NCBI GenBank assembly: GCA_010405405.1
Contig: MU004237.1
Coordinates: forward strand, 1,809,345-1,873,344
DNA: 64,000 nucleotides
Origin: Microthyrium microscopicum
Taxonomy: Eukaryota; Ascomycota; Dothideomycetes; Microthyriales; Microthyriaceae
Direction of reading: 5' to 3'
Shown here: in pieces, positions 11,083 to 21,554 of the stretch
How the letters are laid out: every line of letters begins with the position of its first letter
How positions within the stretch are numbered: the first letter of the stretch is position 1
Made by a program: the position numbers and the translations under genes
Notes under the pieces: generated by a model
Told to the model about the DNA's origin: nothing
The model's input: only the letters and a program-made list of their open reading frames with translations
Databases searched by the model: none

Positions 11083-11722
11083 TCAATCAGCCCTGCCCTC
11101 CCCAATGCCCACCGGTCTCAACCGTGCCATCTCAGCACCCTGCTCACTTCTTTTCCGTCCCGCAAACAGCGTGAACGCACCATTCTTCTCACCCGGGCCA
11201 TCCGATAGTCTGGCGAAGAGACCTCGTTTGCGTACTAGTGCTGGCTCGTCGAGAACTACTTCTTCAAAATGACTCTTCTCCTCCTCCCATTTATCGCTTC
11301 GTCGCTCAAACACTGGGGTCCGTGCAGGCGTATTTGCAGAGCTCTGAACAGGTTCACGCGCCCCAATGTCAAAAGATCGTCTATAGCTATCGAAAGATTC
11401 ACGAGAAATGCGGAAAGGCTCGGTATCGTCTAGTGAGTGTGTAGCGGAACGGGTAGAGGAATTGGATGTTGAGGGCCAGCGGGTTGGACGGATTGGGGAG
11501 TCGTTTGGCTGTGCCATAGATGTTAGCTAACAGTCGGGAAAAGAGCGTAGGCGGAAAACGTACCGGGAGAAAAGCGCCATTGGAATCGATGTCGTGGAGT
11601 TGGACTTCGATTGTGGGATGAGGATGATCAGGCGTCGACGTTCCAGTTGTGGGTGTGGATGTGAATGCGCTAGAATCACTATGCTCGAGAGTGTTGCGCT
11701 TGAAGGGATTTCGGAGTGGCAT
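11083..11722 (-). CDS. Small unknown protein, Ser/Thr-rich
   Basis: I do not recognise this family. Two exons on the minus strand, 11564-11722 and 11083-11508, give 194 residues starting MPLRNPFKRN. The 55-base intron has donor GTACGT, an exact GCTAAC branch site and acceptor CACAG. The N-terminal half has a short hydrophobic-polar segment (IEVQLHDIDSNGAFLP). The rest is rich in Ser, Arg and Asp (STRSATHSLDDTEPFRISR, RRSDKWEEEKSHFEEVVLDE), looks disordered and carries many possible phosphorylation sites. The run WEEEKSHFEEVVLDEPALVR, followed by KRGLFARLSD, looks like a conserved short motif. No signal peptide or membrane segment. Confidence 0.7.
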
Positions 11723-12330
11723 TTTGTTGGGTTGTTTGTTGACTAGATATTATGGGTTTGGATTAATGGTTAAGATATGGGTTTGTGATGATTATGGGCA
11801 ATATGGGTTGGAGTGACAATGCATTGTATAACCTCGAAGGACAGGAAAGGGATCATGATGTTTTCATCGAAAGTTGGCAATTCGGCAAAGTCGGAAGTTG
11901 TGGTCCAATGCAGGACGTCAGTGGTGATCTGCGACCACGATTGGGTGGCTGTGAAGTTGCATCTCGTTCCTGGCAAAATCTGATGACCTGCTGCCAATTC
12001 CGAGATATTTCCTTCTTGTTCGTATTTCGTATTTATCGCATCACCGAAAAACTGTCAGTTTTAGCATTTTCTGCACTACATTCTGAATTTCTGATGAATT
12101 TCAAGGGTCTGCTAGCCGCAGAATCTTGCACGAAAACCAACTTACTCCTTTTCAGATAAGCAGCTGAAAAGTGGTTGGTGATGTCATACATCGCGGTTCG
12201 CGCCGGCAACCGAGGCGATTCGACCCTCTTGTTAGGCAGTCAAGTTCGACTTCATCTCCAAATGAGAGTTCTTGCGAAATCCATACTGAACTCTTTGCCC
12301 CCGAAGCTCTGATATGATTCAAAGGCCACA
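11723..12330. other. Intergenic region
   Basis: An open frame on the plus strand (11785-12159) has no recognisable domain and lies in the promoter of the minus-strand gene at its left, so I do not call it. Nothing else is seen. Confidence 0.4.
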
Positions 12331-12667
12331 CTAACATAAACTCTGTAGAAACACAGCTACCACCAACCAAATCGCAACAGTCCATAAAACCCCATTTCCA
12401 CCTGTTCTACCTGCACCCGAAGAACAGATGACCACAGCCGAATTCTCTTGCGCATCAGTCATCCTACCTTGCCTACCCAAGCAATCCCTCAATTGAGACT
12501 TGATTTGGCCAACAACTTTGCAGTAGATGTTACAATCGTCCTGGGCTACGATATAGTCCGCGCCGTTACAGCAGGCGTGCATGTCGATGCTTGCGTTTTG
12601 GTATGACTGGATTGCTATACCGTTGTAACGAGGTGTAGTGATATTGATAATGATATCGAGCACGAGG
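12331..12667 (-). pseudogene. 5'-truncated cell-wall/GPI-type small cysteine-rich protein
   Basis: The minus-strand frame encodes a mature-looking part of a small secreted protein: ITTPRYNGIAIQSYQNAS, HACCNGADYIVAQDDCNIYC, CKVVGQ, then a Ser/Gly stretch and a C-terminal hydrophobic tail (VLWTVAIWLVVAVFLQ) like a GPI-anchor signal. The expected signal peptide is missing: the first residues of the open frame (MQMKQKLR) are encoded by the inverted repeat of the adjoining MITE, inserted at a TA around 12668. Reading across the site without the element gives a short hydrophobic run (ILILYLVLDIII) but no start codon before a stop. The gene is therefore probably dead. An undetected upstream exon is the alternative. 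Confidence 0.55.
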
Positions 12668-12669
12668 TA

Positions 12670-12888
12670 CCGTAGCTTTTGTTTCATTTGCACGTTTAAT
12701 TAAGCCTATTTGGGATTTCAAATTTAGGCTTACCAATATATTTCACCAATGATAAGTAGAGGTTTGATGTTTCACGTGTGAGCAAAAGGGACATTTCCTA
12801 CACATAATATCGTAAAAGATATTAGTAAGCCCAAATTTGAAATCCCAAATAGGCTTAATTAAACGTGCAAATGAAACAAAAGCTACGG
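12670..12888. mobile_element. TA-flanked MITE, 219 bp (Tc1/mariner-like)
   Basis: Bases 12670-12733 and 12825-12888 are 64-base inverted repeats with a single mismatch, starting CCGTAGC and ending GCTACGG, with TA on each side (12668-12669 and 12889-12890). The centre is about 90 AT-rich bases without coding capacity. TA duplication is the mark of the Tc1/mariner superfamily. Near-identity of the arms suggests a recent insertion. It cuts the 5' end of the cell-wall-type gene at its left. Confidence 0.85.
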
Positions 12889-13098
12889 TACAGTATTAGG
12901 ATTCTTGAAGATTCTCTGCCTTACTTGAACCCTTCATCTCTTTGTATCAGAGCACGGCGCAGCGGCGCAGCGGCGCTTATGGCTTTCATACCCAACATAT
13001 TCTCTCCAATATCGTGCCAATGGATTTATCTATATTCTAGAGGCTAAGAGCCAACAACAACAGATCAGCCTGGGTACTGTCCTATGCCGCATTCTGTA

Positions 13099-13325
13099 CC
13101 GTTTTCTGACTTTGAGTTTACGCATTCTAGCGCCGGATTTTACGGTGATGGAAGCTTTTAGGCCTGCGCCAAAAGGGGCAAAAGGGGGTATCTAAACTCT
13201 TTAAAGGGACAACTTATGAAACTTTGTAGAGGTTTCCTCATAGAATTAGGGGTATGAAAGCCAATTAAGCCACCAATTTGGTCCAGCCCCGCGCTAGAAT
13301 GCGTAAACTCAAAGTCAGAAAACGG
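13099..13325. mobile_element. TA-flanked MITE, 227 bp (second family)
   Basis: Bases 13099-13133 and 13291-13325 are perfect 35-base inverted repeats, starting CCGTTTTCTGAC and ending GTCAGAAAACGG, flanked by TA at 13097-13098 and 13326-13327. No coding capacity. It shares only the first CCGT with the MITE at 12670. A 14-base string (TGGCTTTCATACCC) inside it also occurs in opposite orientation at 12980-12993, so the sequence between the two elements may itself be repeat-derived. Confidence 0.82.
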
Positions 13326-13327
13326 TA

Positions 13328-14392
13328 ACTCAGAGTATCGCGCGCTAGCAATACGGCGGCTAGACCATGTATAGGATTACCTAAAGGTTGGAGCATTTAA
13401 AATACAAATCGGTGTATCACTTTGTAAAAGCCTTCGGGCCAACGTTCATCGAGCCTCGACATCCTGTTCAAGAATGGATTTGTTACTTTTCGGAAGTGCA
13501 AAGATGAAGTTGTGGTTGTGTCATACAGCGTCCTCGGCGCCGAGAGTCGCCCAACTTCATGTCCAGTCAACTTCATCTCTCCTTTTGCATCACAACCTAG
13601 ACAAGCACTTTCCAAGTTCCAGCAGCTCGAAAATACAGGTAGAAGGATATTCATGGTACAACCCTTGGGCCATCAACTTGAACTCCCCCTCCAAGGCGCT
13701 AGAGTACCCAAAGTTCTTGATATAGAGCAACAAGCTCAGGGGTAGCTGAGCTCGAGTTTCGTGGCCTCGAGTTTCTAGCTCTTTTAAGCTCTGTTGTTCT
13801 ATTCGTACTTGTAGAGGTGTTTTGGTTCACAACAGTTGCAATAGACTTGTACGAATGTCGAGTTGCCAGCCTTTTGATAGATGGTCATTGCTACGAACAG
13901 CTGTTTGTGTTGCAAATCGAATCAATGCTATCGACTTGTTTGCAGAATGATAACAGATATTTTAGCTATGAGAGTATTTCCTTCTAGCTGACCATCGAAG
14001 TCTGGATAAAGCCAAGAGTGGGAGGATCCCGCACTTGTTTATTCGCCTCCTGATCGTATCGATATGATTCGTCCTCGACCACGATGATATCGTTCAGAAT
14101 CATCCAATTCGATCAGGCTGTCGAGCTAATCGTCAACTAGAATCGAAATCTGCTCTTGGAATACCATGATGATGGTTGAAATTTACCTCAGCGGTACCAA
14201 TATAATGAGCTCCTTGAAGAAGGGGCACCGGAACTCCCATGACCGTACTGAACTTCATCTTTGTAACGAGCCATCTTCAGGTGAGATTGTACATTACAAC
14301 AATACTTTCGACAGATCACAATCACCTTTTTCGTACAAAAACTCTTTTAGCAGGCGGTTGCTTGGTCGCTCCTCGATTCCTGTTTTCACGCT
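13328..14392. other. Intergenic region before the chitin deacetylase
   Basis: Several short overlapping frames on both strands show no domain and no consistent splice signals. The right end is the promoter of the next gene. No repeat beyond the MITE to the left. Confidence 0.4.
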
Positions 14393-16675
14393 ATGCGTTC
14401 TTCACTTCTGTTCGCGGCATGTACATGTCTATGGACCCTCGTTGCGGCGCAAGAAAGTATAGGAGGCCACTCGGTCGGCGGACATGGCCATAAACACATG
14501 CACAGTCGAAATGTCAACCACGACAAACCTAAACCCAAGGCCAAGAAGCGTGAAGCCAAGAAACAGCCTCCTGTCCCTGGAGCCAACTCACAACAAAATG
14601 AGCACAATAGGAAAATCGGAGCAAAGAAGCGAGGTACAGAGAAGTATGATTTCTCATCTCTGCTTTGGGTCAAGAACGCGTCTAAGGTAGCTGCTAAATC
14701 TCATCCAAACAGAAAAAATGGAGCTAGAAAACGATCTTTGCCGAAGTATGATTTCTCATCTCTGCTCTGGGTTAAGAACATTTCCAAGGTTTTGAGCCAG
14801 CCTCATCCAAATCGAAAGAATGGAGCGAAGAAACGAGAGATTGGAAGACGCCAGACTTCCACAGATGGTTCGTGTGGAGCGGGAGTTGGTACTTGTCCTG
14901 CAGGTCAATGCTGTTCAGCTTCTGTAAGTATTATGACTTCGCAATCGAGCTTAAAGCATAGCACTGATCGAATCAGGGATGGTGTGGCGTTGGTATACAG
15001 TATTGTGCTTCTCCAGATTGCCAATTGGACTATGGTCCAGGCTGTGATGCCAACACTATACCTCCTGGAACCACAACCTCAGGTGTAGCAAGGACACAGT
15101 CAACATCTCCGAAGATTCTTTACGGTGGTGCCGGAATATATCATTGCACAGTATGCATTGTCAACACACTCAGATTCTGTGTCTAACATGCTACAGGTCC
15201 CTGGTACCATTGCCATAACTTATGATGACGGACCATACAACTATACAAGCAACGTCTTGGACTTGTTCGACAAATACAACGCAAAAGCCACGTTCTTCAT
15301 CACCGGCAACAATCTCGGAAAAGGCGAAATTGACGACCCATCCACCCCATGGCCAGCCATAATCAAACGCATGGAAAGTTCAAACCACCAAATCGCCTCA
15401 CACACTTGGAGTCATGAAGATCTGTCCGAAATCACAGCCACGCAGCTCCAAAACCAGATTTATTACAACGAAATGGCTTTCCGCAACCTTTTAGGTTATT
15501 TCCCAACCTACATGCGTCCACCCTACTCATCATGCACATCCGCCTGTTCAACTTTCCTCGGTACAGCAGGCTACCACATCTGCTATTTCGATCTCGACAC
15601 TGAGGACTATCTGCACAACGACCCAACGCAAATCCTTGTCTCGCATCTCGACGTCACTGGCAACTTATCCACCGGCAATAATCCTAAAGTCAATTCATGG
15701 CTCAGCGTCTCTCACGACATTGACTATGAGACGTCGTATGACTTGACGGAATTTATGCTCAAGACTTTTACGACCGCTGGCTTCAACATGACAACTATAG
15801 GCGACTGTCTCGGCGATCCCAAAGCAAACTGGTATCGTACGGCGGGAGGCGCCGCTGCATTCACACCAAAAGCATCAGCAACTTCATCTGCTGCCGCAAA
15901 TGCTACGGGCACAACAACAGACGGATCCTGTGGTGCCGCAAATGGTGGCTCATGTGCTAATTCCGGCTTCGGTAATTGCTGCTCAGCAAGCGGATGGTGT
16001 GGAACTGGGACAACGTACTGCGGTGATGGATGTCAAGTTGGTTACGGCACCTGTGGAAACTCCACCGCTACCTCAACCTCAGCAGCGCCAGTCAGCACAA
16101 AAGTCTCCACTGACGGGACCTGTGGCGGGACGAATGGCTACACCTGCACAAACAGTGGTTTTGGCAATTGTTGCTCAGCCGGCGGCTGGTGCGGCTCAAC
16201 TTCCGACTACTGTGGTGCAACCTGCCAGACGTCTTTCGGTACTTGTGGCTCTTCGAGTGTCGTTTCATCTGCTGGTGTGGTAGTCTCTTCTGCTGGCGCC
16301 TCTGCCGTTGGAAAAGCATCGTCAGTTGTCGGTGGCCTTGTCTCATCAGCTGGCACATCAGCGAGCACTACATCAGCGACATCGAAATCCAGCTCTGTGA
16401 CATCCTCTTCCTCGGCAAAAACAACCAGCACCACATCGTCCACGACATCCACGACATCAAAGACCTCATCCACCACTTCATCCACTGCTGCAGCTAGTAC
16501 ACTCAAAGTCAGCACGACCGGACAATGTGGCGTGGGCACTGGACTGACGTGCAAGGGATCCACCATTGGCACTTGTTGTATCCAAGCAGCGGACTTGGTT
16601 CCTGGATTGTGTATGTCTAGTATATCGTGTACGCTAATGTCTGCGTTTTGCAGGACGGCTTATGGAACTTGTTAA
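14393..16675 (+). CDS. Secreted chitin deacetylase, NodB (CE4) domain with CBM18 modules
   Basis: Removes acetyl groups from chitin at the cell wall. Exons 14393-14923, 14977-15150 and 15197-16675 give 727 residues. Order: signal peptide (1-19); a basic pro-region with two 34-residue repeats (81-114, 115-148), each ending in a dibasic site and containing KYDFSSLLWVKN; a first chitin-binding module (about 157-200, split by intron 1); the NodB domain with TYDDGP, SHTWSH, RPPYSS, DTEDY and SVSHDIDYET; two further CBM18 modules (TTDGSCG and STDGTCG); a Ser/Thr-rich linker; and a last eight-cysteine module. That last module has odd spacing. A 45-base GT-AG segment at 16609-16653 could be spliced in frame, but reading through keeps all eight Cys, so I left it in. 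CE4 metal and catalytic residues appear intact. Confidence 0.92.
14633..14836 (+). repeat. Two 102-bp tandem units coding a Kex2-bounded peptide repeat
   Basis: Units 14633-14734 and 14735-14836 encode 34 residues each with the shared cores KYDFSSLLWVKN and HPNRKNGA followed by RKR or KKR. A partial copy of the unit end (NRKIGAKKR) precedes them. The three dibasic sites are exactly 34 residues apart. Confidence 0.88.
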
Positions 16676-17088
16676 TTTGATAGAGTATTGAGGACTGGAA
16701 TATGAAGATGGGAGGATTTGTATGTTTGGTCTCTCGTTAAATTGATATAGCAATTACGAAATAAAGAAGAATCTTTTGATGTCCACTGCCTTTCTGACTG
16801 CAAGCTTCTGGAAAACCGGGACCATCACTTTTCGTTCAGCCTTATGCAGGGCGTGCATTTCGAAATCAGCTATTGAGTCCCCTATTGTTGCCATAGCAAA
16901 CTGCAATTGCCCAGAGTTTGGTGAGAAGTGACGGATAATCTTGGAGGTGTAAAAGCATCATCTTGCCTTCCAAAGTTTTTTTGACCTTCCAATTACCCCA
17001 CTGTGTTCTCTGCCAACTCAATAACTCGACCATTTATATTGGAATTACATCTTAGGTACCAACCCATCTGGAAATTTCAACGACGGCA
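16676..17088. other. Intergenic region
   Basis: 3' flank of the deacetylase gene and promoter of the next gene. Nothing else is seen. Confidence 0.5.
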
Positions 17089-18456
17089 ATGTCTCATCCA
17101 GAGACCGCCATCCTCTATGCCAGTCCCGACGATCGCATCTTTGTGATCGATATACCCACCAGCATCCAACTCGCCCAAGGACGCACGCAACGTCTACTTT
17201 CGCAAGAACCACGCGTGACACCATATCCATCCATTGAGCCAAAGACCGCTAAAGCTCGTACGAATGTTCTTGAGAGTGGCCAAGGTAAGCATTTTCCCAG
17301 ATTGGGTTCGAATAGTCCTCCAGTCAGTCTATAGCGACTACAACGAATGTTACAAGAACAACTTACTGTTACATTTCCATCAGATATATCCCTCTTTACT
17401 CTATACAACATCTATCGACCTAGACTAACAACCACAGGCCTCCTAGGCGACGACACAGCCCGCGAAGCAACCATAACCAACGCTCTCACCCACATATCCA
17501 ACCTAACCATCCCATTCCTCCACCCACGAGCAACCCCAAAAACCCACCCAAAACTCCCACCCACCCTCTTCCCATCCCTCCTAACAGCCGCCCAAACAAT
17601 CCACGCCGCCACAAAACCAAGCTCCTCCCACGACAAAGCAACCTGGGCCCCCTGGACACCACACCACATCAACAACACCGACTCTTCCCTCCCCTTATAT
17701 ATCCGCACACCACCACCACCGCCATCCACATCTACCAGCGATCATACCCCAACAGTACAAACATTCACCCTCCCACCAAACTCAAGCACAACCCAAACAA
17801 CCCTCCCCCTCCCAACCCCAACCCACGCCCCCACACCCACCACCGGCTTCCACCTAATAACCCTCGACGCCCCGTGGCCGAACCGCTCCGCCCGCCGCGC
17901 ACACCACTATGCCACCACGCGGCTCAAGGATGTGCGGACGTTACTTTCCGGCTTGAATTTGGATGCGCATATGGCTTATGATGGTAGGACGGTTGTTGGT
18001 GTGTGGGTTACGAATAGTTTGGCTGTGAGGGAAATTGTCTGCGGCGAAAGCGAGGGAAGTATGAATGGAAAAGGTGGTGGTGCAGGCGATGCGGGCTGGC
18101 TAGCAGAGTGTGGATTACGGGTATTTGAAGAGTGGGTTTGGGTGAAGACTACGAGTGCAGGAGAGGCGGTTTGTAGTGTGGAGAGTGTATGGCGGAAACC
18201 GTATGAGATTTTCGTGCTTGCGAGGGAGTTTGATGGTGAAGAGGGTGAGGAGGAAGAGGAGGTTGTTAGGAGGGTGATATTTGGGTGTGCGGATTTGCAT
18301 TCGCGGAAACCGCATTTGAAGGAGTTGTTGGAACGGGTGGTGGATTTGCCGGATGGTTATGAGGGGTTGGAGATATTTGCGAGGGGTGCGACTGCTGGAT
18401 GGCATGCCTGGGGAGATGAGGCACTGTTGTTCAATTGGGATGGGTTTTGGGAATGA
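17089..18456 (+). CDS. MT-A70 family (METTL4-like) adenine methyltransferase
   Basis: Exons 17089-17284 and 17438-18456 give 404 residues; the 153-base intron is long for this window. The C-terminal half carries the family landmarks: DAPWPNRSARR at residues 209-219 in the place of the DPPW motif, a central FEEWVWVKTT strand, then SRKPHLKELLE and LEIFARGATAGWHAWGDEAL near the end, as in METTL4-type proteins. These use S-adenosylmethionine to methylate N6 of adenine in RNA or DNA. The second motif residue is Ala instead of Pro, so activity is uncertain; the metal-free Asp and the Trp are kept. The N-terminal half is Pro/Thr-rich and variable, with a hydrophilic insert (EEGEEEEEVV) before the last strands. 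No organelle signal is obvious. Confidence 0.82.
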
Positions 18457-18532
18457 AGAGATTGTATTATTATATAGTGTGTGATTACTGCTTAGCGATG
18501 GCTTGAGAAAGCATGTACTAGTACCTGAAAAT
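18457..18532. other. 3' flank of METTL4-like gene
   Basis: Short AT-rich spacer. Nothing is seen. Confidence 0.4.
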
Positions 18533-19930
18533 ACCCATTAGCATAATGATCATCAACAATTTGAGATAGTTTGATGGGTTTGTGTGGTTGTCAGGTCTCC
18601 AAGGAAATACTCTACATAAAAGTTCGGAAAGAACGCAGCGATTTCTTTTTTCTCATCATCCAAAGGATTGGGGCGGAAAGGGTTGAGCTTACCTTTCTTG
18701 TCAACCTACAGGTTGGGATATCATTCATTATCTGCCAGTAGAAAGTGTTAGTCAAACGCTCACAGACACAGTTTTGTGCGACGGCTATGTTGATATGCCA
18801 CAGACAGCAATTGCTATCTTGAGTCAGGCTGTAAGTTGTTAGTCATTGGCCACGTCAAATGTGACGGGATTGCATACCTCATTAAATCAGAATTTTCAGT
18901 GTTGATAATATCACAGAGGAAGTGTTGTTTAGGCACGACCAAATCAAACAGTGTGAATGTTGATCATCATACAAGGCAATGTGTTGCGTTGAGAAAGACT
19001 TTTTACTCACTGCTCCAAGTTAGCAGATAGTCTCGCAAAGCTTGAAGCAAAGATGGCATGTTGAAGTTTGAAAATCAGCTGACGAGTTCTCAACAAGTAC
19101 TTCCCGCCCGTCACCCACAGAGTTTGTACGCTCTGATACGAGGAGTGGGAGCTAAGGGGTACACATCTGTCCGCCCGTTCGTTCAAAGTTCGTCATGTAG
19201 AAGGTTGGTTGGGGTTGAGGAGTTGATGATGGCATACCTATCGTCAACAATGTTAGCTTTCAATCTTGGCATGGAGAGAAGAAATCTGTGCTGTTTGTTT
19301 GCGGTTCATACAAGGCTGAAACTTATGCAGGAAATATCGACATGGAAATTCAGGACGAGGAATGCCAATTCACGGTCCGGTATAATCAAAACCAAAGAGT
19401 GTGTGGAGAATGAGATGGGGAAAAGCTTACCTTTACAATTTAACTACGTGGCGGGCATGGCGACAAGGACTGAATGAAAGCTCTATAATAGCGTTAGCTG
19501 ATGCAGAATGTTGCCAACATGAATGGAAAAGAGTTGAATGAGTTCAGAGTAATTCTAGAGTTAATTATGCTCCTCATAATTTTTAGGAGTTGGATTGTTA
19601 TACGTTCATCCTTGTGTGGGGAGGGTGGAGATGGCGGTGTCGACTTACCAAGTCTTTGTGAGTAAGAAAAACATGCTCTAGAGCTTTCGTATCAATGGCC
19701 AGCCATGATAGCGATGACAGGGCCAAATGCGCTGATGGCAAGTTGGTTGGAGGCAGTGGATGGTGGAGTGAAAAAAGTTTGGAGCTGGGGCTTCGTGGTG
19801 CTGAGGTTGGGGAAATTTCGGAGAGCGCTAGGCCATTTTAGACTTAGCGTCAATCGTTGACTTCTAGTGTAATTTCCTGGTCTCGGTCGTAAGTTGTAAC
19901 CATCTGACCATTGCAGTATCAAGACGAACA
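18533..19930 (-). other. Possible intron-rich transcript, coding status unresolved
   Basis: No long frame fits a known family, but the minus strand holds an unusual number of matched splice signals. Donors: GTAAGTCG near 19650, GTAAGC near 19430, GTATGC near 19235 and 18878, GTAAGC near 18693. Acceptors with branch sites: GCTAACGCTATTATAG near 19483, GACTAACAACTTACAG near 18830, GACTAAC then GGCAG near 18735, and GCTAAT then TTTTCAG near 18533. A short start frame at 19059 reads MPSLLQALRDYLLTW up to a GTGAGT donor. This could be a small multi-exon protein gene or a spliced noncoding RNA. I could not assemble one continuous frame. An open frame on the plus strand (19058-19477) looks accidental. 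Confidence 0.25.
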
Positions 19931-20164
19931 AATGGCCCTCGTGTAATTACCATTCATGTGGGATCGTCAATATTACAGTATACAGATGAAACATATATCA
20001 CTAGGCTATCATTTAGTAAGTTGCTACTAACATAAATTTTCCCAACCATGGTATCAAAATCTCCTAGAAGAGCAAACAGCCACCCAAACCGTGACCCATA
20101 GACCATCCATCGCAGATCCAACGCCGAACGCAATGCATACCATTTTTCACATCCCTATCATAGC

Positions 20165-21554
20165 TCAATTCGTCAACAGATCTCTCACACTCATACTCCG
20201 CCCACCGCCAGCCTGACCCTGCCCACCACTCGCAGAAGCCGAACTCGCACTCCCGCGCTCACTCCAGCTCCTCCGATCCGTATTCAGCAAAAGTAACGCC
20301 GCCGTCGCCTCCTGGTCTTCACTCTGCGGCGCGATGACCGGACTTGTCAAATTCAACGGCGCAAAACCTGAATGCGCATGACTCGTAAACACAGGACTTG
20401 ACAGCGCAGACCCCGCGCCAGTAGGCGGAGGCGGTAGATAGGCATATGAGTTGGCGCGTGTATGTGGACTATGGCTCATTGGTGGTAGGGTAGGTGAGAT
20501 GGATGGTAGACGGCGTGATGATTGTTGGGGTGGTTGAGGGTGGGAGAATGGGTTTTGCAGAACAGAGGGGTTTTGCTGCGTGTTTTGCTGCGCGTTCTGC
20601 TGTGCAGTGGCGAGGACTTGGCGGATTGGTGGGAGGTCTTTCATGTCAGTGTCTTGTTGGTGGACGACGGATGAGGAGCGTGTGGAGGGATGGGTTGATG
20701 GGTGGGTGGGGACGGATGGGCATTGGTCGTGTGCGGATTTTAGGTCTGAAAGACAGGATTCTAGGTAGCGCATGTATTCGATGCTGGCCTGAGAGAAGGG
20801 TTAGTCTCAGGTAGGAGTAGGAAGGTAGGATAGGACGTACTTGAAGGATGGCGAGTTTGTGCATTTCTTGGCCCGTACATGCTGGTATCATATCTTTCAA
20901 GACGCCGAATTCTTCGTTCATCTTGGATCGTCTTCGTCGTTCGATCAGGCTGTGGGCAGTCTTGCGGGCCATCTTGCGGCCGGCGGCGGTGTTTGGTGGA
21001 CCGGATGGTTGTTTTCGTTTTGTCCCTGATGGAGGGTTGGTACCAGTGGCTGTTATAGTTGTAGTAGTCGAGTTCTTTGAAAGAACGACCGCTGGTGCAA
21101 TCATGGTTTGTGATTTTGAACCTCGAGTATTGGTGGATTTGGTAGATATCAATGGCTCTGTAACTTCGTCTTGTTCGTTCCGCGGTCTCATCTGAATTAT
21201 TTTACGATTCCTGGTTGGAGGAGGTGGTAGAGTATAGTCCATTTGTTGAGAGTTTGGTCCATTAGAAGCACTGCTTTTACGCTTAGAGGTACTCGAATTC
21301 CTTGCTTTTGGCCCGGATGGGGGCGGTGATACAGGGGAATATGAAGAGTCGGAGGTTTGATTTCCACTCGATATGATTGATGGGGTACGAGTATTTGGGG
21401 TACTTGAGATAGCAGCTGGCGGCAAAGCAAAAGAGCTATCAACTGGAGATGCTAGAGATACAGACTTTGCTTGTATCTCCGAGGAGGGAGCTGGTGTTAA
21501 AAGTCCAGCATTGGATGCTGAAGAAGCAGCTGCAGAAGTTCTTGGTTTTGGCAT
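20165..21554 (-). CDS. bHLH transcription factor
   Basis: Exons 20841-21554 and 20165-20788 on the minus strand, 445 residues. The N-terminal 200 residues are Ser/Pro/Thr-rich. The bHLH domain follows: basic region AHSLIERRRRSKMNEEF with the His-Glu-Arg residues that read E-boxes, helix 1 GVLKDMIPAC, loop, and helix 2 MHKLAILQASIEYMRYLES. A 52-base intron (donor GTACGT, branch GACTAAC) cuts helix 2 after ILQ, in phase 0. The tail is Gln/Pro-rich and ends in RSMSVRDLLTN. The domain resembles fungal developmental bHLH proteins such as Aspergillus DevR and fission yeast Esc1; which orthologue is not decided. A 2.6-kb gene-free region upstream may hold a long regulated promoter. Confidence 0.9.

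Noticed and set aside
17300-17312. GGTTCGAAT-like tRNA B-box
   Set aside because: Sits within an intron of the METTL4-like gene with no A-box or cloverleaf around it.
18550-18700. 49-codon minus-strand reading VDKKGKLNPFRPNPLDD as a C-terminal exon
   Set aside because: It contains a strong GTAAGC donor at its start and matches no family I know, so it was kept only as part of the unresolved transcript.
19058-19477. 139-codon plus-strand frame
   Set aside because: No family features, and good minus-strand splice signals cross it.
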